A DNA stretch of 22,401 nt from CBCXVS01 sp965178525 (GTDB lineage Bacteria; Tectomicrobia; Entotheonellia; Entotheonellales; Entotheonellaceae): positions 1 through 22,401 of the forward strand of contig CBCXVS010000106.1 in NCBI GenBank assembly GCA_965178525.1, given 5' to 3'. Both the position numbers and the translations under genes were made by a program. The notes below the pieces were generated by a model. The model did no database searches and was not told where the DNA came from. It saw only the letters and a program-made list of their open reading frames with translations. Positions within the stretch are counted from its first letter, which is position 1. Each line of letters begins with the position of its first letter. Positions 1 through 6,602 of the stretch are shown here, in pieces.

Positions 1-204
1 CCTCATGACAAAACCCCCTCATGTGTTGGGTCAACCGTTGATACGACATGCAGTTAGAGCTTCACTTAAGGCCATTCCGGGTTGTACCCACACAAAAATA
101 CCATATATAATGCGATATGTTTATGTTTTGCCGAAACGATGTAAAGAATTTTGTCCAAGAGAATCTATCGCTTTAGGCAGCCTGGGGCGTGACATAGAGA
201 AAGG
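1..204. other. Upstream region of the MerR/B12 regulator
   Basis: No convincing gene. The only open frame here starts at position 5 and ends at 208, but its translation has no recognisable domain and no ribosome binding site. The stretch is more AT-rich than the genes around it, as expected of a promoter region, and it probably holds the promoter and any self-regulatory operator of the regulator that follows. Confidence 0.5.
82..111 (+). promoter_or_regulatory. Possible sigma-70 type promoter for the regulator
   Basis: A perfect -10 hexamer TATAAT lies at 106-111. A weak -35 candidate TTGTAC lies at 82-87, 18 bp upstream. It overlaps a short dyad, GGGT-TGT-ACCC, at 80-90 that could be an operator half-site. 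Only the -10 is strong; the rest is inference. Confidence 0.35.
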
Positions 205-1149
205 ATGATGGTGGAACCCGAGCAAGGACATCCTATTCAAGTCGTCGTACACCGGACCGGTCTGAGTCCTCACGTCATCCGCGTATGGGAGAAACGTTAT
301 GAGGCCGTCGAGCCCATGCGAACCGCCACCAATCGCCGGCGCTATTCCAATGCGGACATTGAACGCTTGCTGCTGCTACAACGTGCCACCCATTCCGGGC
401 GCAGCATCGGACAAGTGGCCCATCTACCTACCGAGACCCTACGTGATCTGGTGCGCGAAGACGAAGCTGCCATCGCGCCGTCTGCCCCGCCGGCCCGGTC
501 CCCCACGGCGCCTCAGCCTATGCAGGCGTACCTCGATAGGTGTCTCGAGGCGGTGGAGCGTCTCGATGCCAGCGAGATCGAAGCGATACTGCTGCGCGCG
601 CGGGTTGCGCTCAGCCAGCCCGCGTTCATCGAGCAAGTGATCGTGCCTTTGATGGAAGCGCTTGGGTATAAGTGGCATGAGGGATCGTTGCGCATCATGC
701 ATGAACATCTGGCGTCGGCTGTGGTGCTCACGTTCATGGGGAATTTGCCAAACGGCATGGATGATGCCACCACCGCGCCAAAACTCATTGTGACAACCCC
801 TCTCGGGCAGTTGCACGAAATTGGCGCGCTCATCGTTGCTTCCACGGCGGCTGCAGATGGGTGGCGCATGACGTATCTTGGAACCAATCTCCTGGAGGAA
901 GAAATCGCCGCCGCGACGCAGCAACAGCTTGCCCATGCCGTGGCCTTGAGCCTCGTCTATCCCGCTGATGATCCCCGCTTATACCAGGAACTGACTGCTC
1001 TCCGACGCTATCTCGGAGCAGACGTGGAGGTATTGGTTGGGGGACGTGGGAGCATCGGCTATACGGATGTCTTGACCGCGATCGGTGCGGTGCATTTCGA
1101 TGATCTGGCTCCCTTTCGCGCCTATTTGGAAACGATACGGACGCGATAA
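205..1149 (+). CDS. carH-like: MerR-family B12-binding light-sensing regulator (CarH/LitR type)
   Basis: A 314-residue transcription factor. Residues 10-80 form a MerR winged helix (VIRVWEKRY, then NRRRYS and a DIERL helix). A linker rich in Pro and Ala follows at 90-105, then a four-helix cap (about 106-185) and a Rossmann-like cobalamin domain (193-310). The cap has W157-H158 and E167-H168. The B12 domain has H204 in GQLHEIG, the lower axial ligand motif, with Gln in the usual acidic position. Spacing matches the Trp, His, Glu-His and axial His set of Thermus CarH, where adenosylcobalamin makes the repressor light-sensitive. By family knowledge it represses target genes in the dark and releases DNA in light. 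The start may be ATG 205, ATG 208 or GTG 211: GAGAAAGG lies directly upstream and fits 211 best. Its target genes are not evident here. Confidence 0.85.
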   Translation: MMVEPEQGHPIQVVVHRTGLSPHVIRVWEKRYEAVEPMRTATNRRRYSNADIERLLLLQRATHSGRSIGQVAHLPTETLRDLVREDEAAIAPSAPPARSPTAPQPMQAYLDRCLEAVERLDASEIEAILLRARVALSQPAFIEQVIVPLMEALGYKWHEGSLRIMHEHLASAVVLTFMGNLPNGMDDATTAPKLIVTTPLGQLHEIGALIVASTAAADGWRMTYLGTNLLEEEIAAATQQQLAHAVALSLVYPADDPRLYQELTALRRYLGADVEVLVGGRGSIGYTDVLTAIGAVHFDDLAPFRAYLETIRTR

Positions 1150-1511
1150 CGGCCTTTTCTCCGTTTGAGGCAAGGGCTGCGTTGCTGCATCCGATCATGG
1201 CGTATTGATAGAGCGATGTCTTCTTTTTGTTTACATTCCTTGTGACACGACCCTGTGTGGCTCATCTGCCCATGTTTTCTCCCTGCCGGTGGCTAGCTCC
1301 TGACATGGGACGCCGATGCACGGATACGGCATAGTCGCTCGTGCGTTGCCACGGCTGCCAGTCCCAGGTCGCCCAGCGCTCCACGAGTTCGAGGCCGGCT
1401 CGAATTCCTCCTTCCTCTTCATAACATCTCCGCCTACAATGGCCACGTGGTGGCGAAGAGGCCGCCGCATGAAGCGGTTGCCATAGGCGTTGACACAAAG
1501 AGGAGATAGCC
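1150..1511. other. Intergenic region before the DUF4139 gene
   Basis: 362 bp with no supported gene. It contains TGTTTACA at 1228-1235, the same octamer found in the direct repeat at 3617 and 3715, followed by TGTGACA. A TACAAT at 1435-1440 could be a -10 for the next gene, but the -35 is poor. A Trp-rich minus-strand frame (about 1262-1405) was considered and not accepted. AGGAGA at about 1500-1505 is the ribosome binding site of the gene at 1512. Confidence 0.4.
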
Positions 1512-3104
1512 GTGAAAAGTCGTGTTGTTGTCGGGATGCTTGTCTGGCTTGTGGCCACAAACCTCATGGGGTGGACCGTGCAAGCGCAGCCGCAAGCGCC
1601 TGCCGAGGCCGAGGCCACTGCCGCCTTACCGCTCTCCAAGATCGTCTTATACACCAGCGGCGTCGGATATTTCCAACGCGATGGCCAGATGACAGGGCAT
1701 CGGCAAATCCCCTTACGTGTCAAGGTTCAGGATGTCAACGATCTCCTGAAAAGCCTGGTGGTACAAGACCAGGATGGCGGCCAGGTGGCTGCCGTCACCT
1801 ACGATTCGCGCGATCCGATCACGAAAGCGCTCAAGAGCTTTGCCATCGATCTGACGGCGAATCCGAGTCTGGGGCAACTGCTGCTACAGCTTCGTGGGGA
1901 ACGGCTTGAGGTCGGGACACCAAAGGCGGTGCGGGGCATCATCGTGGGGGTCGAAACCAAACGTGAACACGTCGACGACGACGTGGTGGTTGAGACGGAA
2001 TATCTTAATGTGTTCACCGATGACGGCTTCCGCTCCCTCCCCATGAATCAGGTGCTGCGTCTGCAGCTCATGAATGACCGGCTCAATGCGGAATTGCAAC
2101 AGGCGCTTGCCGTCTTGGCGAGCGGACATGACAGCCAAAAAAAGACCGTTATCCTGGATTTTAACGGAACGGGCCGCCGTCGTGTCCGGGTGGCGTATAT
2201 CACCGCGGTGCCGGTCTGGAAAACGACATATCGCCTGCTACTCTCCGAGACGGAGCCGCCCTTTTTGCAAGGGTGGGCGATTGTTGAAAATACCACGGAT
2301 GAGGATTGGCAAGATGTGCGCCTCTCGCTCGTGTCCGGACGGCCTGTCTCGTTTGTGATGGATATGTATACGCCCCTCCATGTCGAGCGGCCTGTGGTGG
2401 TGCCCGAGCTGTATGCGTCATTACGTCCGCAAGCCTATGGGCAAGGGCTCGACACGGAAGCGGACATGATACAGGGCCGGCGGGCGCAGGCCGCTAAGCC
2501 CAGCCGTGGCCCGGCTGCGGCGCGTGAACGCCGCATGATGAAGCAGCGCGCTGGCGTGGCGGCTGCGCCACCTCCCATGTCTCTGGACGAACCGCAAGCG
2601 CCGCGAGAGAATCTGGCGCTGCAACAAGGTGTGGTCACGGCCGCTCGGGCGGCGGAACTCGGCGAATTATTCGAGTATACGATCACGGCTCCGGTATCGT
2701 TAGCGCGGCAGAAATCCGCCATGTTGCCGATTGTGAATGAGACAGTAGCGGGTTCAAAGGTGTCGATTTACAACGAGCAAGTCCATGCCAAATATCCGCT
2801 GAGCGGATTCCGGGTGCGCAATGCGACCGCACTCTATCTCATGCAAGGACCGGTGACGGTTTTTGATGCTGGCGCCTACGCCGGCGACGCACGCCTGGCC
2901 GACTTGGCGCCGGGGCAGGAACGCCTGCTGAGTTATGCCATGGATCTGCAGGTCGAAGTCGAGCCTGTGGTGGCGGCAGCGCAGCGGGAATTGGTGAGCG
3001 TGAGTCTGCGCAAAGGGGTCTTGGTGGCCACACGCAGGGCCATGGCGGAAAAGACGTACACCGTGCGCAACCGGGGCCGGCAGGCGAAAGTGGTGATTAT
3101 CTAG
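1512..3104 (+). CDS. DUF4139-type secreted protein, N-terminal part (cut by in-frame TAG)
   Basis: GTG start with AGGAGA about 7 bases upstream. Residues 1-26 are a signal peptide: a basic MKSR, a hydrophobic core, and cleavage after VQA or nearby. The product is therefore exported, probably to the periplasm or cell surface. The family, recognised from the overall pattern (an N-terminal segment beginning LSKIVLYTSGVGYF and the central VPVWKTTYRL and WAIVENTTDEDW motifs), is the DUF4139 mucoidy-inhibitor-A-like group, whose role is poorly known. A low-complexity Ala/Arg/Pro linker sits at about residues 330-360. The frame ends at a TAG at 3102-3104, but the same frame continues without another stop to 3614 with family-like sequence (HPFRPDWRL follows at once). 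This is therefore one roughly 700-codon gene broken by a single nonsense codon, possibly from GAG or CAG. The truncated product lacks the C-terminal coiled coil. Confidence 0.75.
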   Translation: MKSRVVVGMLVWLVATNLMGWTVQAQPQAPAEAEATAALPLSKIVLYTSGVGYFQRDGQMTGHRQIPLRVKVQDVNDLLKSLVVQDQDGGQVAAVTYDSRDPITKALKSFAIDLTANPSLGQLLLQLRGERLEVGTPKAVRGIIVGVETKREHVDDDVVVETEYLNVFTDDGFRSLPMNQVLRLQLMNDRLNAELQQALAVLASGHDSQKKTVILDFNGTGRRRVRVAYITAVPVWKTTYRLLLSETEPPFLQGWAIVENTTDEDWQDVRLSLVSGRPVSFVMDMYTPLHVERPVVVPELYASLRPQAYGQGLDTEADMIQGRRAQAAKPSRGPAAARERRMMKQRAGVAAAPPPMSLDEPQAPRENLALQQGVVTAARAAELGELFEYTITAPVSLARQKSAMLPIVNETVAGSKVSIYNEQVHAKYPLSGFRVRNATALYLMQGPVTVFDAGAYAGDARLADLAPGQERLLSYAMDLQVEVEPVVAAAQRELVSVSLRKGVLVATRRAMAEKTYTVRNRGRQAKVVII

Positions 3105-3167
3105 CATCCGTTTCGGCCGGACTGGCGCCTCCAGGAGCCGCAGCAGCCGACCGAGCGCACGCGCAAC

Positions 3168-3614
3168 GTGTACCGTTTTGCCGTGACGGTTGACTCGGAC
3201 GCGAGCGTGAAGCTCGGCGTCCGCGAGGAACAGCCGCGTGAGCACATCGTCCGTTTGTTCGACGCGGGTCCTGACGTGATCGCCCACTACCTGCGGGCGC
3301 AACAAGTCAGTCCCGAGATCCAAGCGGCGTTGCAAAAAGTCGTGGATCTGCGTGCTCAGCTCGACAAAACCGCCGCGCGCCGGCAACGGCTCGATCAACG
3401 TATTGCGGACATCACTCAGGAGCAAACGCGCATCCGCCGCAACATGGAACAGTTGGCCCGCAACGCGGACCTCTACACGCGGTATGTGAGCAAACTGGAT
3501 CAGCAGGAAAACGAGATCGAAGCTCTGCGGCAGGAGATCGCAGGTCTCGAAGCCAAACAAGAACAGCAGCGGCAAGCGTTGCAAGACTATCTCCTGGGGC
3601 TGGATATGGGGTGA
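3168..3614 (+). pseudogene. C-terminal part of the DUF4139-type gene, after the TAG
   Basis: In the same frame as 1512-3104 and separated from it only by the TAG at 3102. The sense codons from 3105 on (HPFRPDWRLQEP) are part of the protein. This piece finishes the beta-rich DUF4139 domain (YRFAVTVDSDASVKLGVREE) and ends with a predicted coiled coil from about codon 60 onward, rich in Gln, Arg, Glu and Leu. GTG at 3168 is the first possible start, but no ribosome binding site precedes it, so independent translation is unlikely. It would be made only by readthrough, or if the TAG is a sequence error. Confidence 0.7.
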
Positions 3615-3616
3615 GT

Positions 3617-3731
3617 GTCGGAAATGTTTACAGTGATTGACGTTTCCTGCTGTTCGCCTTTGTCATTGAATGATAGTTGCTTATCGTACAGCCTAGCCCA
3701 AGATAGCCTGAGGGGTCGGAAATGTTTACAG
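3617..3731 (+). repeat. Direct repeat pair GTCGGAAATGTTTACAG
   Basis: Two identical 17-bp copies at 3617-3633 and 3715-3731, in the same orientation, 98 bp apart. Each contains TGTTTACA, which also occurs at 1228-1235. The first copy begins directly after the stop of the DUF4139 gene. They could be remnant ends of an insertion sequence, since TGT...ACA-type termini are common, or paired protein-binding sites. No transposase lies between them. Confidence 0.6.
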
Positions 3732-3785
3732 GGTCTGCCAAAGCCTCGAGATAGGCCGGATTCGGTTGCCTGCAAGGCTCTGGGC

Positions 3786-3808
3786 GACGGCATTGCCGGA
3801 ATGCCGTC
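3786..3808. other. Perfect 9-bp hairpin
   Basis: Arms GACGGCATT (3786-3794) and AATGCCGTC (3800-3808) are exactly complementary around a 5-base loop GCCGG. No T-run follows on either strand, so it is not a standard intrinsic terminator. It could be a factor-assisted terminator, an operator or a small repeat-type palindrome. Confidence 0.5.
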
Positions 3809-3990
3809 AGAATGCTTTGCACTCACGATAGGTATGAGAGAGATATAAAATTATATAAATCAATGTCTTAAGAGTTTGGCACGGGATATGCCAAAGTGGA
3901 GTCACATGATCGAGTGATCGCCATCGCGAGCTTGCAAGTGACGTCCGTGTGCCACTGCCACATGGTCCAATATAGACCTCTTGATAGTTG

Positions 3991-5031
3991 ATGGATACGA
4001 CCATGCTTACTCTTAATGCCATCGAGCGCGGCTGGTTTGCCGAGACCGGCGCCCATTCAGCCCAGCATTACAATACCGCCACAGGACTCGCCGGCGACAT
4101 CGGCGTGTTGCGGGCCTTCCTCGTTTTTGACCTGGCATCCCTGAACGTGACCGTCGCACGTGCCACGTTGCGGCTGGAAATCGAAGCGTATTTTAGTGCG
4201 GAAGGCTCGGAAACGTTCACGGTATACGGCGTCACGACACCCGCGCGGGCCATGAGCATCTCCTACAGCCCTGGCGCCGCTGCCGGGCAAGCGATTTTCG
4301 AAGACCTCGGAACCGGGGCTGTGTATGGCCGCGCGACGGTCACGGCGAACGATGTCGGACGTATCGTTGAGATTGCTTTAACCCCACAAGCCACTGCCGA
4401 TTTACAAGCGGCCTCGGGCGGTCTCTTTGCGATCGGCATCCAGTTGGAGCCGGCCGACCTGGCCTCAGCCGAGACGGATATGTTGAAGATCGTGCGGTTT
4501 AGCGCGGCTGCCGAAGACAGAACGCACCAGCTGCTTCTGGAAACCTCGACAGCGGTCGTGCCGACAGGGGTGGAGCCCGGGACGTTTGGCTTGCACTATG
4601 ACATTCCGGAGGCGCACGTACCTGACACGTTGCGGGAGGTTGTGGCGACGCAGCCCACCACGATAGAAGCCATGTTACGGGGTGTGCTGAATGTGGTCGT
4701 GCAGGTAGAAGAGCCGGCGAACCCTACCGATCCGCAGAGAGTTGCCTATTTGCATGATCTTATCCAACGGACGACGAAGCAGTTGGAAACCTTTGCGACC
4801 AATCATGTGCGTGTGGAACAACGCATTGGAGACGTATTGACTGGCAAGACCCACACCGTAGCGCTCTCTGAGAACTGCGTTGCCCTGTTACACGCCCTGG
4901 AGCAAGTGAATACCGTCCTGCACGCCAATATCTCCCTGGCGCGCCGGTTCCTCAACCTGATGTGGGAACGGCACGCGTGCGATGGGGAGAATGACGAAGA
5001 CATCTTCGATTCCGATACCTTTGAGTTGTAG
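3991..5031 (+). CDS. DNRLRE-like beta-domain protein with helical C-terminus
   Basis: 346 residues from ATG 3991; an alternative ATG is at 4003. No good ribosome binding site is visible for either. Residues about 1-180 look like a DNRLRE/CBM96-like beta-sandwich: RAFLVFDLASLN, ATLRLEIEA and FTVYGVTTPA are typical of that fold, which is usually found in surface or carbohydrate-linked proteins. There is no signal peptide, which is odd for such a domain. Residues about 190-346 are mostly helical, with a run of acidic residues at the end (DGENDEDIFDSD). The family assignment rests on pattern recognition. It could instead be a phage-like or secretion-substrate structural protein exported by another route. 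Confidence 0.55.
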   Translation: MDTTMLTLNAIERGWFAETGAHSAQHYNTATGLAGDIGVLRAFLVFDLASLNVTVARATLRLEIEAYFSAEGSETFTVYGVTTPARAMSISYSPGAAAGQAIFEDLGTGAVYGRATVTANDVGRIVEIALTPQATADLQAASGGLFAIGIQLEPADLASAETDMLKIVRFSAAAEDRTHQLLLETSTAVVPTGVEPGTFGLHYDIPEAHVPDTLREVVATQPTTIEAMLRGVLNVVVQVEEPANPTDPQRVAYLHDLIQRTTKQLETFATNHVRVEQRIGDVLTGKTHTVALSENCVALLHALEQVNTVLHANISLARRFLNLMWERHACDGENDEDIFDSDTFEL

Positions 5032-5045
5032 GCTGAGTACACCGT

Positions 5046-5078
5046 TGCCTACCCACTCTGGAGCCCAGTGTGTAGGCA
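5046..5078 (+). terminator. Imperfect hairpin after the DNRLRE-like gene
   Basis: TGCCTAC (5046-5052) pairs with GTAGGCA (5072-5078), and CACT (5054-5057) pairs with AGTG (5067-5070), with one mismatch between the two stems and a 9-base loop. It begins 15 bp after the stop codon. There is no T-tract, so it is only a possible terminator. Confidence 0.4.
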
Positions 5079-5330
5079 TACCGTAATTCTATATTAGGAT
5101 GGTACTTACAGAACTATAGAATTAATCTTGATATAAACTTCAAAATTGATAACAGTCTATACATGATTTCAAATACGAGATAATTTTATTCATTAATAAA
5201 GTTTATATTTATGTTTATATAATGAAAATCGATGTTATAATGGCATTTGAAATACAAATACAATCCAATGAAGTCGGATGTCCGCCGCACCGTCGTATAC
5301 GGGGTGGAAGATGTCATCTGCAAGGAGGCA
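5079..5330 (+). promoter_or_regulatory. AT-rich promoter island before the secreted-protein gene
   Basis: About 170 bp (5079-5250) are strikingly AT-rich compared with the rest of the window. A perfect TATAAT lies at 5236-5241, with TTTATA at 5214-5219 as a -35 at 16 bp. Several further TATA-like boxes lie upstream. The 5' leader from about 5248 to the start at 5331 ends in AAGGAGG (5322-5328). Confidence 0.45.
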
Positions 5331-6017
5331 ATGATGAAACGGCACGGGAAATACGGCAGAAGCATGCAGGTAAGCGGTTGGGGGCTCGTCGCGGCGCTCG
5401 TCTTGGCGCTGAGTGGATTCGTACCGCAGGAGGCCGACGCGAACGGCGCTGTGACCGTTTTACAAGAGGGAAGCCGGATCAAAATCCGGGGGGATGTGCT
5501 GGACAATTGCATCCGCATCGTCCATGACGCCCTCACCCTGTTTGTCCAGGGTTGCATGGAGACAACGGTGAATGGCATGGATGCGGGGACGCCGTTTACG
5601 ATGGCGACGGGCGCGGGCATCACCGGTATTAACATCAACATGATGGCCGGCACCGATGATGTGGCGGTCGACGCAGCGCAGATGCCGAACCTCACACCCG
5701 ATAATATTTTCTGGACGTTCTTTATGGGGAGTCTGGCGCAAAATAACGACGATATAATCGAGCTCGGTACAGGTTTAGCAGATGGGGACATCAGTGTACT
5801 TGGTGCTGCCATCTTCAGCGTCTGGCGGGTTGTGGTGCGGATGGGCGCCGGTGAGGCTGATATGATGATCACGGGCACGGGTATCCCTGGCGACGTCACT
5901 GCCATCGCCAACCTGACGTCTATTCTCGATGGTGGGCCGGGAGCCATGGATAGCGTTGGGCCTGTGGCGAGTCTCGCTGGCAATTTCACTACGCCGGGTA
6001 ATGAGACGATTGAGTAG
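5331..6017 (+). CDS. Secreted protein of unknown function
   Basis: 228 residues. ATG 5331 is chosen over upstream in-frame starts because CAAGGAGG lies just before it and the resulting N-terminus is a classic signal peptide: MMKRHGKYGRS, hydrophobic core LVAALVLALSGF, and cleavage near EADA-NGAV. The mature part has two cysteines (DNCIRI and QGCMET) that could form a disulfide. It is rich in Gly, Asp, Met and Thr, with loose repeats such as GTGLADGDI, GAGEADMMITGTGIPGD and IELG. These resemble a beta-solenoid or repeat-type extracellular protein, but I do not recognise a family. It follows the AT-rich promoter island and is probably its own unit. Confidence 0.7.
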   Translation: MMKRHGKYGRSMQVSGWGLVAALVLALSGFVPQEADANGAVTVLQEGSRIKIRGDVLDNCIRIVHDALTLFVQGCMETTVNGMDAGTPFTMATGAGITGININMMAGTDDVAVDAAQMPNLTPDNIFWTFFMGSLAQNNDDIIELGTGLADGDISVLGAAIFSVWRVVVRMGAGEADMMITGTGIPGDVTAIANLTSILDGGPGAMDSVGPVASLAGNFTTPGNETIE

Positions 6018-6033
6018 GAAGACCGGTAGGGAT

Positions 6034-6061
6034 CCGCGAAGGACGCGAAGGCGCGCGAAGA
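6034..6061. repeat. Short GCGAAGG-type tandem repeat
   Basis: CGCGAAGGA, CGCGAAGG and CGCGCGAAG follow one another directly between the secreted-protein gene and the TIR gene. Repeats of this kind are scattered through intergenic DNA of many environmental genomes. No function is apparent. Confidence 0.4.
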
Positions 6062-6146
6062 GGGGTGGATGATTCGTAGGAGGTGAGCCATGTGCTAAAA
6101 TAAAGCCTGAGCCTGAGTGATGCTGACCTCACGGGGAGCGGCGGCC

Positions 6147-6602
6147 ATGAGCAACGGACACGTGTTTATCTCCCATGCCACGGCGGATGACAGCTTTGTC
6201 CGTCAGTTGCGCCAGGCGCTTGAAGGCCAGGGTATCGCCGTGTGGGTCGATTCTCGCAACTTGCGCGGTGGGGATCAGCTCGCGCCCGACATCCAACAAG
6301 CCATTGTGCAGGCCCGGCAATTCATCGTGGTCCTCAGTCCTGCTACGATCAACTCCCCCTGGGTGCGGTGGGAGATTCAGTGGGCGCTTGAGGTTGAGCA
6401 GCAACGTCAGGGGAGGGACTACCGCGTCATTCCGTTGCTCCTTCCAGGTGTGACGCCCGCGGCCTTGCCCCTGTGGTTTGAGGTGGAGCCCGCCGCGATT
6501 CCCGTGGCGCGGGAAGTGGGCGGTGTGCGTGAGGCGCTGTCAGATTCTTGCGGCGTTGGGCCTGCAACTTCCCCACGATGTCGAATCGCCGCCGGATGTT
6601 GA
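6147..6602 (+). CDS. TIR domain, N-terminal part of a frameshifted TIR-CHAT-NTPase-TPR gene
   Basis: ATG 6147 is preceded by GGGGAG about 8 bases upstream. The first 100 residues are a bacterial TIR domain: HVFISHATADD (strand A), VWVDSRNLRGGDQL (BB-loop region), IVVLSPATINSPWVRWE with the catalytic-type Glu76, and a helix QWALEVEQQR. TIR domains of this class often cleave NAD+ or make cyclic ADP-ribose signals. After GGVREALS (near 6540) the frame turns into unrelated residues and stops at 6602, while the expected continuation (QILAALGLQLP) appears in the +1 frame. The original protein therefore ran on into the CHAT part. As it stands, a free TIR protein of about 150 residues with a short foreign tail would be made. 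Confidence 0.8.
   Translation: MSNGHVFISHATADDSFVRQLRQALEGQGIAVWVDSRNLRGGDQLAPDIQQAIVQARQFIVVLSPATINSPWVRWEIQWALEVEQQRQGRDYRVIPLLLPGVTPAALPLWFEVEPAAIPVAREVGGVREALSDSCGVGPATSPRCRIAAGC

Larger units (their letters stand above)
3615..3990. other. Intergenic region with repeats and a hairpin
   Basis: 376 bp with no convincing gene; short open frames on both strands have no family features. It holds the 17-bp direct repeat (3617 and 3715), the perfect hairpin at 3786-3808, and a very AT-rich patch at about 3836-3865 (ATATAAAATTATATAAA) that could serve as a promoter for the gene at 3991. Confidence 0.5.

Noticed and set aside
5..208. 67-codon frame at the left edge
   Set aside because: No ribosome site or domain, and it overlaps the likely promoter of the regulator.
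1262..1405. Trp-rich minus-strand frame (ERWATWDWQPWQR) in the intergenic region
   Set aside because: The stretch looks somewhat protein-like, but it is short, lacks a start with proper ribosome-site spacing, and matches no family I know.
1240..1500. Cobalamin riboswitch
   Set aside because: No B12-box or matching hairpins could be found by eye, and the neighbouring genes are not transport or synthesis genes.
2754..3584. Minus-strand open frame (276 codons) across the DUF4139 gene
   Set aside because: The His- and Arg-rich translation is typical of an antisense shadow, and the plus-strand frame has recognisable motifs.
5186..6091. Long minus-strand open frame (301 codons) over the secreted-protein gene
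   Set aside because: Low-complexity Ser/Ile/Pro-rich translation with no family features. The plus-strand gene has a signal peptide and a strong ribosome site.
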